Of a DNA stretch of 64,000 nt, positions 33,716 through 46,878 are shown one piece after another. Source of the stretch: Taxillus chinensis (taxonomy: Eukaryota > Streptophyta > Magnoliopsida > Santalales > Loranthaceae). The notes under the pieces are model-generated. The model searched no databases, was not told the DNA's origin, and saw nothing but the letters and a program-made list of their open reading frames with translations. The position numbers were made by a program, and so were the translations under genes. The stretch is from positions 15,984,562 to 16,048,561 of the forward strand of contig CM042089.1 in assembly GCA_023512835.1 (NCBI GenBank), in the 5' to 3' direction. Position 1 is the stretch's first letter. Every line of letters starts with the position of its first letter.

Positions 33716-34096
33716 TGTCACGGTCCGGAGCTTGACGACACATTTTTGTATCATATTTGTACCATTTAAAGTGTTTGCATAGCTCAAAGAGTAAGTTAAA
33801 AGTTGTATAGGCGATTTGTGTAGAAGTGCCAATTGGATGTCTCTTGGTGGCAGTTGTAAAATGATGATAAGATATATATGTAGAGCAAGAGTCTAGTGTC
33901 AAAACTTTTGCTTGATATTTTATTTTAATATAAGTTTTCTCACTTTCAGGCATTTTCTACAACTTCCAAAATCATTGCCAATTGTCCCACATGACTCTAA
34001 AAACATTCGAACTTAAGGCTTACTTAGTTCACGAAGTTTCCGCTAAGTGACTAGGTGCCGCGCAGGTTAGCTTGTCGCAAGTCTAATTCCGTGACA
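33716..34096. repeat. TGTCACGG...CCGTGACA element (381 bp)
   Basis: Perfect 8-bp inverted ends. Could be a small solo LTR or a MITE. No target duplication was found (flanks cagga and taggg), so this is tentative. Confidence 0.35.
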
Positions 34097-34927
34097 TAGG
34101 GCTCTCCAAAAAGAGTTATTAGACATTAGTAAAACCACCAAACCCTTTTTTTAATTAAAATTCGTCATCCTCCTTAATAATTTCCAAAAACCCCTCATAA
34201 ATTTTATTTTTCACTTATTAACCCTTAATTTAACTCACAAAAATTACTATATAGCCTCTGAAGGCTTCCAGACTCCAAATCAGGCCAAAATATAATCAAA
34301 ATAATCATATTAATGGTCACATACTCAAAATAACATTCTTATCATTAAATATAAACTATCTAAAATGTTATCCCAACTATGGGTCCTTACACACATCCCT
34401 ATAGGATTATGGCACACCGACCTGGGCCCTAAGTCTATTATCATTTGTAATAGCCTAAGCCACCCATAGCCCAATATTATTCAGGTTTATGGCCCAGGCC
34501 CAATCTCCGGTTTTGCTTTTAGTAGGTTGCACCACTCCTCAAAGGTTGCCAACCCCTAAAAGGCCTCAGCAGTTCTCCGCCCTCATAAGAGAACACTTAG
34601 TTCTTGTGAACATTTTATATATACTTTCCCCATTTTTCCCATTCTTTTGATAATAGATTTTGATATATTTTGATATAATTTGTATAAAAACATTGTTATA
34701 TTATATTGTTTTGCTTCCTTCTGGCTGCTTTGGTGCGTTTTTGTGTGTTTTTATAGCTCGTATTTTTGGATCAAATAGAGATGAAAAGATAGAAACTAGC
34801 ATCAAACAGAATTATACAAATGAACAGCACTTTCTACGGCCATGGCCGAACAAATTAGGTCCACGATAGGCATCATTTGCTATTTAGATAGAAGATCTCG
34901 CATGACCATATAAATAAATGGCCATTG
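34097..34927. other. non-coding spacer
   Basis: AT-rich sequence between retroelements. No gene or clear repeat recognised. Confidence 0.5.
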
Positions 34928-35574
34928 TGTCATGCCCCTAAATTTCGACCGACGGGTCCGTAGAACGCAACTCCCCCACGCCCACTCCGGGGGTCGAGGG
35001 GTTTGGTGGCTTGTTTCAACCCTACCGTGATAATACTACAACGGGGTAGCATTGTACTTAATAATAATCAAAGAACATACAAGTCATTAATAAATATACT
35101 GCAAATAATATTACTAAAGTGCCGCCAATCAAGTTCAGAAGAACCACTTACGGACCCTTGTCCTAGGAAAATTATAGTAAATAAACAAAGTCTGTGGGGA
35201 AATCCTACATCAATATTTCTGACATTCCGCTTAACCTGGCTCCAAAGCTACTCCCCACAACTGTAGGGGAATAAATAAAATAGGTGCACGTAGCCCATAG
35301 GGTGATTTCCATCCCCCGTACCCTATCACAAATTCTTTATGTCTATATGGCCGATTATGCATGCTAGTGTAAAGTCTTGTTCCATCACAGTTGAAAAAAT
35401 ATTTTAATGGGAAGTTAAGACACCACATCACTTTTATCATTATAAAGTTCACACCAGCCATATACATCCCACGGGAATCTCCGCCACCATCCCCAACAAT
35501 CTCAAAAGCACTACTAACGGCCATATGTGGGACCTGTTGCCCCCTCCCCAACGATAACTCACACATATGAACTG
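34928..35574 (-). repeat. outer gypsy 3' LTR, first piece
   Basis: Matches 51511 to about 52160 with many small indels. It is cut off at aactg by the nested element. Confidence 0.8.
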
Positions 35575-37332
35575 TGTCACGCCTGATTTCCAATCCGAGG
35601 AGACTGGAACGTGACCTCCTCTTTACCCGGTTGGATAGGGGTTAAGTGCAACGTACGCATCACATTTTATATTTGTGAGATAAACCAAATATTTTATTAG
35701 GATCGAACATTACATTTATTACATTAAACTCCACACTTACAAGATCTCCCCACTAGGGTTACAAAGTTCATAAAAACAACAAAATTCAAGAACAATAAGC
35801 TAGCCACGTTAGGTCTTCCTTGGTTCCCACCTAACGCTTGTAGGTCCCCGTAAGAAAATAACCAGTAGGAGGGGTGAGCAACCACGGATCGATGGGGATC
35901 ATGTCTCCCTGACCCATCCCATGCTCCTATCGTCTACCTTGTGGACGTGCACAGTGCAGGAGTAGACAACAAGGTACAAGCGGTTTATAATCCCATCGAG
36001 CATCAACCCACAAGTCACATTACAACCTTTGCCACGGCCACACGGGCTATCATGTCCACACCACACAAAGGTAACATTTACAATTCCGGGCTCCTGAACC
36101 ACCGGGTTCAGAAATAGGCCCGAGCTTGGCATTCCCCACGGTTTCACAGAAAAATTCTCGAATACTTACACTACCGGGTTTTACTAAAAACCCTCGAGCT
36201 TCAATACTTACCGGGTTTTACAAAATAGTCCCGACCTTCCACAGCCCTACGGGTTTCACAAAACACGAAGCACACATAGCCACACATAATCACCCAGAGC
36301 GTAACATAACACTTAGCATGATAAATGTCGCGGGTATAAAACCAAACACTTGGTGTGCATAACTTCCTGCATACGTATTTAACATGGAGCGTGCATGCAT
36401 TCACACGAGCTCATGAACCGTCCACACAGTCATTTCTCAAACACAACGGGCATATACACACGGACATTTTGCCAAACAGTAACAGCATGTCACAGGAGCA
36501 TTTTATCGAACACTTTACACCATCACACTAACACTTTTTAAACACACCAAAAATGCAATTCAAGACACATCCATATAGGAGATCACTGACCATATGGATT
36601 TACATATATAATATATATACAAAAAGCGATATAAACCATAATCTACAAGGAACCCTAGAACAGAGAGAGAGCGGGAAGGACAAAACCCCTACCTTAAAGC
36701 GAGATCTTCCTTGCTCCCGCGCTCCACGCCATCCTCTTTACACACAAGACGCTCTGCAGGACAACCACAGCACTCGTCTCCTTCCCCTCTCTCTTTCTCT
36801 TACGACGGGCAGAGAGTCAAGAGAACCCTAAACCTAAAACAAGGAGTCTACCTCTTTTATATAAACTAATTCGAAACCCGAAACGACATAGTTTTGATTA
36901 AATGGACCCAAAGATCATAACGTTTAGTTTTGATGGCAAACTCCCAACCTTTTTTATACATACAGGACAAAGTACTCATAATTTACTATGATCCTTTAGC
37001 AAAAGAGGATCAACAACAAACAGTGGTAAAGGGTAATTGCATGTGAGAAAGCATTCTCACGTACCTTCTCACGGGCACCTCCAAAAGCTCTAGAATTTCA
37101 CCACAAGCCTTGGAACAACATCAGAAGGCTCCCATGCAAAAATCTGCACGTGAAAAGCATTCTCACGGGCACTCCCAGTGGGCTCAAACTTTGCCCCTCT
37201 TGCTTGCTATCAACATACAAGGTGATTAAGCCAAAGTGCGTGGAAAGAAAACTCAAAAACCCCACAATTTCCACCCCAAAAACGGCAAAACAGTGACACA
37301 CTCCTCACATCCCAAAAATGCGGGTCATTACG
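35575..37332 (-). repeat. nested gypsy 3' LTR (about 1758 bp)
   Basis: On the + strand it starts TGTCACGCCTG and ends atgcgggtcattacg. A purine-rich tract (minus strand aagggagggaggac) adjoins at 37333. Confidence 0.8.
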
Positions 37333-37639
37333 TCCTCCCTCCCTTAAAACTTTTCGTCCTCGAAAAGAGGCAACACGAGAGGAAAACAACACAAGAAGCG
37401 ACAACCCTAATGGGTAATACACCTGCCCATTGTACCCAGTAGCACGTAACATGGTACCTACCATAATCTATAACCACATGTATTACAATCCATGGAAACA
37501 TCCACGTTACAAATACCATCTAAAGCACATTTTATTAACACATTCAATACAAATAAAGTCAAAAGTCAGAAGGAAACATAAATACACCACTGACAGCCCC
37601 CTCCACCCTTAAGAGTGTTTGTCCTCTGAATAATTTTTG

Positions 37640-38730
37640 GTGTGGTCTGTAATAAAGACTCCCTTCCAAGTCTCCACCTCAATGCCACGGTGTTGCCACG
37701 TATGCGTAACCAAAGGAATAACACTACCCGTATAGCTTATCCCGCCGATCCAAGATACTGCATAGGGGACTCCAATAACCAACATGGCCATCCTCAAAGG
37801 CCAATGTCCCCCAATCGATCACAAGAGTGGGGTGAGATGGTACTTTCAAAGGGATACGTGGAACACATTGTGCACGCGACTCAATCGCGGTGGCAATGCT
37901 TAACCGATAAGCTACAGCCCCCTATGAGTTATAACTTCGAAAGGACCAATGAACCGGGGGAGAGTTTGGAACCTCTCCCCAAAGCGCCGATAACCACGTC
38001 GTGGAGAGACACGGGGAGCGCATGATCTCCCATAGAAAACTCCAAAGGTCGCCGCCGTGGATTTGTATAGGATTTACTGCCACTGGAGGTGATAACAATC
38101 GGACAAATTAACTAACATTCTCGGTAGCCTCTTGAACCAACGTAGTCCCAAGAGAGTTGTTTCCCCAATTCGGTCCAACACAAAGCAGAGCGACACGACC
38201 GTCCATATAATGCCTCAAAAGGAGCCATCCCAATGGATGCCTGAGAACTATGTTGTAGTGAAAAATCACCAAAGGAAGTGAGTTCCCCACGAACCCCCAA
38301 ATCTAACACAACGGCCCGTAACAGTCCTCCAAAGTCTGATTCGTCCTCTTGTACGCCTCCGGTCTCGGGGGTGAAAGGCGTACTCAAGTAAGTTTTGTCC
38401 CCATAGCCTCCCGCAAGCCGCTTCAAAACGAGAAGTAAACAAAGAATCCTCGTCTGACACAATTGATGATGGTACCCCATGCAGTCGCACCACCTGTTCA
38501 CATACGGTGGTTGGGTCCCGGTGGAATCCGGGCTCGCGGTTATCAGAAATGGGGCGACCTAGTCACGCGGTCCAAATCACCCAAATCTATGTGCTTCGCC
38601 CAAAGAGGTGGAAGTCCGATGCTAAAGTCCATCACTTATGTGGTCCCACCCCACTCCGGCTACCGGCTACGGTTGTAACATGCCCGCCGGCCTCTGGTGC
38701 TCAGCCTTCACTTGCTGACAAGTGAAGACC
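37640..38730 (-). pseudogene. nested gypsy integrase, decayed
   Basis: The minus strand retains ASIGMAPFEALYGRSCRSAL CW and VRLHGVPSSIVSDEDSLFTS RF, integrase core segments in two frames (38112-38501 and 38266-38493). A zinc-binding region toward 38720 is only partly legible. Stops and shifts throughout. Confidence 0.7.
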
Positions 38731-39076
38731 TCAAACTAGCAACATTCATCTCGTTATCTGGGGCCACCAAAAAGTGTCCTTAAGCGTACGATACATCTTT
38801 TGTACCCCCTAGATGCACGACAAGCCTAGGTTGATGAAACTCCTCGTCACCTCGTCCGAAGAGTAGAGCCAATCCCGCCACCGCTGAAAAGATAACTTCA
38901 GCTCGGGACCATCTGTCCGGTCTGCGATAGCTCACCAGCTTCAATATGGGTACTGAGAACTTCACACTCAATGTCACCCATTGTCCCTCCCCGGACGCGC
39001 TGGTTCACTTTGGACTGTGCAACCAGAGGACTGGTGTCTGTGTCTACCATCCGAACAACAAGTCAGAGCCGCACAG

Positions 39077-39460
39077 CTAATTGACCTTCGCTCCCTCTCC
39101 ACGACCACCTCGGCCTTCCTTTACCTCACGCGGTCGTCGACCCACAACATTACCCTTGCCCGGGGTATAGGCAAGAGTAAAGTCAAAGGTCGACAAATAC
39201 TCTACCCATCTTCTCTGCCTCAAATTTAAGTCCTTCGAAGTAAAGATGTCTTGAAGGCTCTTGTGGTCGGGAAAACACGATGAACTTCTCCCCAAAGGTA
39301 ATGTTGCCAACTTTTCAAGGCAAAGATGACAACAGCAACTCAAGATCATTGAGTGGGATAATTTGCTCGCGAGGGCTTCAGGCGCCCTCGACCCATAAGC
39401 TACCACACCGTGCTCCTGCATAAGCACACCCAAACAAGCCAAACCCTGACGCATCGACAA
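39077..39460 (-). pseudogene. nested gypsy RNase H
   Basis: The minus strand encodes GVLMQEHGVVAYGSRAPEAL and DHKSLQDIFTSKDLNLRQRR WVEYLSTFDFTLAYTPGKGN VV, typical of Ty3 RNase H. Lesions lie in the ELAA/VFALK region. Confidence 0.75.
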
Positions 39461-39592
39461 TATACCTCATATGGGATATCCTCCCGAGGTAACCTCAACA
39501 CCGTGCAGTGCTTAAACGGGTTTGAGAGCCTCAAACGCCCTCGTGACACTTGTCGGTCCACTCAAATTTCACTCCCTTCCGGGCCAACGCCG

Positions 39593-40254
39593 TCATAGGC
39601 GCCAAACGGAGAATCCTCTATAAACGACGGTAATAGCACGCCAAGCCAAGAAAACTACGAATCTCGAAAACATTAGTTGGCCTCTCCCACGATGCCCCAA
39701 CCTCGATCTTGTTGGGTCGACCTCTAACTCCTCAATGGACACCACATGGCCAAGGAAATCCAAAACACATTTGCTAAATTTAGTAAATAACCACTTGTCC
39801 CTCGGGGTTTGCAACATCGTTGCCGGATGCTCCACTGCTCCTCTCGGTCTTGGAATATACCAAGATATCATTATAAACACCACCACGAACAAATCTAAGT
39901 ATGGGGCAAAGACTTGGTTCATAAAATGCATAAACACTGCCGGCGCATTGGTGAGCCCGAAAGGCATCACTACCCACTCATAGTGCCCATACTCCAGGCA
40001 GTCTTAGGGATGTCTCTCACTTAACCCTCAACCGATGATTCCCGACCATGGAGTCTATCTTGGAAAACCACCGGGCTCCACTCATTCGGTCCAAACAGGT
40101 CATCTGTCCGAGGCAAAGGGTACTTGTTCTTTACGATCACCGAGTTCAACTTCCATAAGTCGATGCGTGAAGCGGCCATTATGCCTTCTTTTGCAAAGAG
40201 CACCGGAGCACCCCAGGGTGAGGTACTCGGTCCGATATACCCCTGGTCCCCCAA
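39593..40254 (-). pseudogene. nested gypsy reverse transcriptase
   Basis: Pieces on the minus strand: [13 protein letters not shown] with [20 protein letters not shown] (40021-40254) and [20 protein letters not shown] followed by VVVFI (39593-39970). The FIDD catalytic pair is lost to a lesion: VVVFIMI replaces VVVFIDDIL. Confidence 0.75.
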
Positions 40255-40999
40255 CTCCTCTATTGCCTCTCGACTCCTCGGCTCGGGGGCCCCATATGAT
40301 ATCCTACTTGGGAGATTGGGCCGGTCCCGGTACCAGACTCAATGGAGAACTCACACTCCTCTTGGGAGGTAAACTCCTCACCCGTCAAAGGAAAGACATC
40401 CTCGAAATTGGTCAACAAGCTGCCGGCCACACTCTTCTTTCCACTTTTCTCTCCTCGGCAAAGGTCGGGGTTGCCAACCTGGGGTGATGGCACCCACCGG
40501 TCCAACACTGCCCAACTCTGACTCGCCTCACGGTTCCACTCCCCCGCAGGGTGCAAGAGGTCCCGCAAGTGTCACGAAGGATACACGCGCCGATAATAGT
40601 CTATCTTGCTGGAAAGCCATAAGGCAATCCATACCCAAGATCAAGTCAAAAACACGCAAGGGCATTACATGCAAGTGAAGCTTAGCTCCATACGCCTATG
40701 GTTAACACACAATCACGGCAAACACGCCGCACTTCAATCATACCTCCCACTTGGAGACTCGACAACTAGGGGGCTCGCCGCCTCCACACAAGTCAACCCC
40801 AAGCTATCTATTACAAGCTCAACAACAAAAGAACACGATGCGCCGTATCGAAAAAGAACAGACTAATCTACGGGAGATCAAAATGGTACCTCTAACCACC
40901 GATGGTCTGCCCCACCCTCCGCCGGTGGGGGTGGTAGCCTCGGCCTCCTCCCGGTACGTCGCCTCCGGTCTGCAACGGCCTCCCTTGGCCTGTGCCCTT

Positions 41000-42330
41000 T
41001 GGTCGGCTCACTCATCTGGCGCTTCCCGCCAAGACGCCTCCGGGACCCGTCTCGCGTCGCTCTGGCCTCCCCTAAGGTCGGGTCTGGCTAGATCTTGCCT
41101 GGTTGGCTGCTTGACCGACTAGCCTCTTATGGTGTATGGAAGCTAGCATCACTCCCTCATCTTTGGATGCCATGCCTCCCGCTCCCCTCGTTGCCACTCC
41201 CGCACACCCGGCTCAAGTGGCCCTCTCGCCCACAGCTTGTTGCATTTCCGGGTCTTTCTTTGGACATTCCCTCCCGAAGTGGCCTTGCTCCCCACAAAGA
41301 ATGACAACCGCTCGGGAGACCTCTGCTGGACCTCCCATCTGCTACCACCAGAGCAGACCTCCCGGGTGTACCGATGTCTTGTCCCCTTCGCGGGAAGGAA
41401 CCGTTGTCCCTTTCTTCGGTTTTGGGCCTCTTGGGTCCCGAATCACGTTCGATCCACCTGCAATTGGCGACCCGATGGGCTGCCTCCCATCATCCAGCCT
41501 CTTTCTCGGCGATACGAGCCGTCTCCACAACCTCGAGATAAGTCCTCGAAGCACAAGATTGCCACTCTCTGCTGAGGGCGGCCTAAGGTCCAAAGTGAAC
41601 TTGTGGGCCTTCGGGTCCTCCTTTGCCACGGTCTCGGGGCAAACCTACTCAAGCTTCGGAACTCTCGCTCATACTCGAGTACCGTCCTTGATCCTCACCT
41701 TAAGTTGCCAAACTCTTCCCTCTTCCGCCACCGCAAAGACTCGGGAAGAACTCATCATGGAAGAGGCGCAAGAACTCCTCCCAAAGCATGAACCGCACCG
41801 CACGGCTCCCCGTGACACTCAACCACCACTCCGGGCACTCCCCTCTAGCTGCCGAATGGCCAGCACACCTTATCCTCCTCCCGGGGGTAGGAGAAAGGAA
41901 AACACATGTTCGATTTGCCTCAGCCGGTGCTCGGCTAAGATCGGGTCCCCTTCTCCCTTGAACCTTGGAGGTTGTTCCTTTCGGAATCATGTCACCACGT
42001 CATCCTCTCGCACGAGTCGGTATGCCACTCGGCGAACCCTCACGCTCACGAGATAGCCCCCCACTGGTGGTGGTGGTGGTGGCACCACTTGTCGTGCCGC
42101 CATCTCACGGCGCACCTCCCTCCCGAACTTCTTGCCGTATGCCTTCCCTTAGCTCTTGGACTTCCGTCGGATGCCCTCTCGAGCTGTGCCAACAATCTGC
42201 AGATGTCCTCCAACGGATTGCCCACCCGGACCCTCGTAGGCAAATGACTCATCAGCCACTTGCCCTGGACACACGAGCACTCTCCTCGGTGGCATTCTTA
42301 TTACATGAAGTAAGGCACAAACGTTAGAAT
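41000..42330 (-). pseudogene. nested gypsy gag, decayed
   Basis: The minus strand contains WEEFLRLFHDEFFPS (41700-41990), the gag capsid signature, and a damaged zinc knuckle (SCGREGHLSRVC, 41157-41348). The long + frame here (41136-42056) is its antisense shadow. Confidence 0.6.
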
Positions 42331-42820
42331 GCATTCGACAACTATCGAGTTTCACTTACCTCTACCCCATTATCAAGTCAAGTAAGACATGGCATCACAC
42401 ACATTTCACACATTGCATCAATCAACATTGCACACGGTTCAATTCACGGTGCACACAGCTCAAATGAACAAGGACCTTTCCTTGCAGTCATGCTCAAGGT
42501 ACTTCAAGAAGAATCGAGTTGCATAGTTCACACCTTATCACATTATTCACATTGTCACGCTTCAATCCACATTGCACATAGCATTTTTTTTGTTCCACAT
42601 GTACAACATCCACACAAACACACATAAGCAAATGCAACTAGTGCCCTAATGCCCATGCATGCAAACCCTACCACAAGACTAGACTACCCCAAGTAAACCT
42701 TAGAGGCTCAAAGAGGACCATGTTGATCAGGCATGTCCCTCTAGGCTCCTCCAAAGGACTCAAGATATCCAAGTCCGCCCACTACCTAGGCCAACTAGAC
42801 CATGCTCGATACCATACATC

Positions 42821-44585
42821 TTTCACGCCTCATTTCCAACCCGAGGAGACCGGAACGTGACCCTCCTTTACCCGGGTTTGGATAAAGGTGTTAGAATACA
42901 ACGTACGCATCACATTTTATATTCAGAGACAAAACCAAATATTTATTAAGTTCGAACATTACATTTATTACATTAAACTCCACATTACAAGATCTCCCCA
43001 CTAGGGTTACAAAGTTCATAAAAACAACAAAATTCAAGAACAATAAGCAAGCCACAAGTAGATCTTCCTTGGTTCCCACCTAACGCTTGTAGGTCCTGTA
43101 AGAAAACAACACGATAGGAGGGGTGAGCAACCACGGCTGGTAGGGATCATGTCTCCCCGACCCATCCCATGCTCCTATCATCTACATGTGGACGTGCACA
43201 AGTGCGGTGTAGTGACAACAAGGTACAAGCGGTTTATAATCCAGTCAAGCATCAACCCACAAGTCACATGTACAACCTTTGCCACAGCCACAGTGCTATC
43301 ATGTCCACACCACACGGAGTAACATTTACAATTCCGCGCTTCCATAGCCACCGGGTTCTATGAAATAGGCTCGAGCTTCCACAACTCTACGGGTTTCACG
43401 AAACAGTCCCGAGCTTACAAACTCTGGGTTTCACAAACCGTCCCTGAGCTTCCATAGCTACCGGTTTCACAAAACAGTCCCGACCTTCCACACTTACGGG
43501 TTTCACAAAACACAACACATAGCCACACATAGTCATACGAGACATAACATCAAACACTTAGCATGTATAGCCTCACGGGTATAAAACCAAACACTTGGTG
43601 TGCACAACTTCACAGACACAATATATCGAACATGTAGCGTGCATACATTCACGAAGCTCATGAACCCGCCTGCACGGCATTTTCTCAAACATGTAACGGC
43701 CATATACACATAGGCATTTTGTCAAACATGTAACAGGCATGTCACACAGCATTTTATCGAACACTTTACATGCATCACACTAACACCAGAAACACACCAA
43801 AAATGCCATTGAAGGCCAACATCCATATAGGAGATCACACCTATATGGATTTACATATATAATATATATATACAAGCAGGTATAAACCATACCCAAGAAC
43901 CCTAGAACGAGAGCAGGAAGGACAAAACCCCTACCTTAAAGCGAGATCTTCCTTGCTCCCGGTGCTGACGCCGTCCCTCCGCACACAAGACGCTGCGGGC
44001 AAGAACCAAGGACTCCGCTTCCTTCCTCTCTCTAGCTTTCTCTCTCTTACAACGTCGGCAGCAGTGAAGAGAACCCTAAACCTAAAACAAGGAGTCTTCA
44101 CCTCTTTATATAGATAACTCAAACCCCAAAACGACATAGTTTTGATTAAATGAATCCCAACATCAAAACGACATAGTTTCGATGACAGCTACAACCTTTT
44201 TTGCAACACATTTGGACAAAGCACTAATAATTTCACCATGGTCCTTTAGAAAAGAGGATTAGAACAACAAAACAAAGGTAATGGAGGCTGCACGTGAGAA
44301 AGCATTCTCACATGATTCTCACGGGCACCTCTAAAAGCTCTGGAATTTCACCACAAGCCTTGGAACAACATCGGGAAGGCTCCCTTGCAAAAATCTCCTT
44401 GCACGTGAAAAGCATTCTCACGTGCACTCCCAATGGGCTCCAAACTTTGCCTCTTGCTTGCTTATCAACATACAAGATGATTAAGCCAAAGTGTGTGGAA
44501 AGAAAACTCCCTAAACCCCACAATTTCCACCCAAAACGGCAAAACCGTGACACACTCCTCACATCCCAAAATGCGGGTCATTACA
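42821..44585 (-). repeat. nested gypsy 5' LTR (about 1765 bp)
   Basis: Direct repeat of 35575-37332. Ends atgcgggtcattaca on the + strand. The left edge reads tttcacgcc where tgtcacgcc is expected. Confidence 0.8.
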
Positions 44586-44590
44586 ACCTC

Positions 44591-45280
44591 GGTTTACCAG
44601 CCACCTAGGGGACATGTGGCCTCATACCAGCCCTATGTGGGACCCATGATTAACCCAACCAATCTCATCATAAAACCTCACAATTTAATAAACAATTCCT
44701 TATAGTAATCATTCAATGCAATAGTTTAGCAAAACCATCTCAAACTAGTATTTACGTGCCACAATTATTATTTTAGATGATAACTAGTAAAAATCAAGCC
44801 TCAATTATCACTTTCAGCGGCAATTAATAATCTCAAGCTACCATAAGCAAATCACAAAAATTTAGGACTAGATTTTTAATTTAATCTAAACCTGAATAGA
44901 AACCAACAATATTATTAACAATAACAAATTTTAAAAAAACTAATAATAGGATGACCGGGCCTACGAACACGCCGGACCCATTAGGGTGGGCATCACACAC
45001 GAGGCGGCTCATGCGCCCTCCGCTAACATGTTCGTGCGGCAGGTCGACCCTCCCTTGACTGTGTCACGACCGAGCTCGGTGGTTTTACGCCTGCAAGACA
45101 AAAGGTGAGGTTTTGTGACCCTGAAATAAAGTTAACAATAGCAGGATTTTATGGAACCAGGGCTAAACGTAATTTCAAAGAAGCAAGGAGGTGCTTGGCA
45201 CGTCACACAATGCTTGGAGCCTTGAAACGGACGAACAAAAGGAGGTAGTGTCATTGTTAATTATTGTCAAAAAGGTAAAC

Positions 45281-45318
<38 letters not shown>

Positions 45319-46098
45319 AAAACAAAAACAAAAAGTAAGATGATTTAAACGTATATATATTGTCAATAAACGTATTATTATTGTGTGTCGAGGTGATTTA
45401 AACAAAACAAAGATGTGACATCACTGGAAGTGGAGGAACCCGACTGGAGAGGGACAAGACAAAAAGACAAGAATACATGCACAAGGTTTTCGCACGGCTT
45501 GCAAAATCAAGGAAAGTCAGCTAAGAGGGGGAAATTCTAAAATAAAAGACACGGTCGAAAAGGGTCACCTACCTCGATTCAAACTTGAGAGATTAGAAGA
45601 ACGCAGGTCGTTCATCCTTGTGTTCCTCCCTCACTACCTCTGAGACACAACGAAGTAGGGTTTCTACCCTACTTCCTCTTATTTATATTATCATTATAAT
45701 TATAATAATAACGATATTTATAAGCTTATTAATAATGATATTAATCTCAATAATGATTATAATAATTAAGATAATACTACTAATAATAATCCTAATAATA
45801 ATAACAACTACTCGTAATAATTAATCTAAAGTATTCGATAATTATTTTTAATAACAATAACCTTATAATAATAATAAAGTCTAAATATTAAAATATTTCG
45901 ACCAGTAATAATCACAATAATAATAATGAACTCAATATTCATACTAATAATAATAACAATCACAACATTAATTATTATAATAATAACCCAAATAATTAAA
46001 TATAAATATTATCATTATAATAACAGAACACATGACACTAATAATATATAATAATAAACTCAAAATATTAAAATCTCACCCAAGTACTGGTCCTTACA
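44591..46098 (-). repeat. outer gypsy 3' LTR, second piece
   Basis: Matches about 52160-53689. Ends ctggtccttaca beside the purine tract. Confidence 0.85.
45282..45315. repeat. (TA)n microsatellite in LTR
   Basis: About 17 TA units; the sister LTR has a longer, interrupted array at 52859-52903. Confidence 0.9.
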
Positions 46099-46271
46099 TC
46101 CTCCCCACCTTAGGACTTTTCGTTCCCCGAAAAGACAAAATAACCCTTCCCATGCTAAAATAATTATGCATAACCTAACAACAACTAGCACGATAAACAA
46201 ATAACATCGATGAACAAAATAACCAGGAACGCATCAAATCACACGAAACCAAGAATATCAACAACAATAAG

Positions 46272-46830
46272 CACTAAGCAAAAACAACAAGATTAACTAC
46301 CTCAACGCACGGTAAAGGTCTTGACATCCTCCCCACCTTAGGACTGTTCGTCCTTGAGCAATTCTGGGTGAAGAGCACGATCCGACTCTCCCGCTCCCAG
46401 TGCCGCTCCTCCAAATTACAATGGCGCCACAAAACTCGAACCAACGGAATCATCTTGCCTTGCAAGACCTGCTCCCGCCATCTAAAAATCAACGGGTGCC
46501 TCTATAACGGAACTATCATCAACTAGCTCTATCTCACGCCAATCAAGCACATGGGAAGGATCCGGGTAATATTTCCGTGAATCGGGAGACATGGAAAACG
46601 TCATGAACACGAGCTAGCTCGGGTGGTAACTCTAATCGATAAAGTAACCGGTCCCACAACAAATGACGGAAAAGGACCAACAAACCATGGTGAGAGTTTG
46701 GACCCTCGCCCAAACCGCCTGTGCCCTCGCCGTGGCGAGACTCGCAAGAAGACGCGATCCCCTACGACGAATTGAAGTGGTCGCGCCGCTGTCGGCATAT
46801 GACTTCTGTCGACTGGCTGTCAACATCCGC
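46272..46830 (-). pseudogene. outer gypsy integrase C-terminus with chromodomain-like end
   Basis: VVGDRVFLRVSPRRG and KLSPWFVGPF (46601-46798) are the SH3-like linker. WREQVLQGKMIPLVRVLWRH CNLEERHWERESR (46274-46492) is the chromodomain-like tail of Tekay-type elements. The frames are separated by lesions. Confidence 0.7.
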
Positions 46831-46878
46831 TGTCGGGATCACGGAACGAAGTTGGTAGTCTCTGGACCATATCAGGAC

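Larger units (their letters stand above)
35575..44585 (-). mobile_element. nested Ty3-gypsy element (9.0 kb)
   Basis: LTRs at 35575-37332 and 42821-44585 flank a 5.5-kb interior with decayed gag, RT, RNase H and integrase on the minus strand. It is inserted in the outer element's 3' LTR; flanks AACTG (35570-35574) and ACCTC (44586-44590) fit an original ACCTG target duplication. The primer site beside the right LTR (42799-42814) is a damaged TGGTATC(A)GAGCATGG. It must be younger than the outer element, although its frames are at least as damaged. Confidence 0.85.

Noticed and set aside
41136..42056. 306-codon + strand frame, the longest uninterrupted one in the gypsy region
   Set aside because: It is antisense to the nested element's gag, whose capsid and zinc-knuckle words read on the minus strand.
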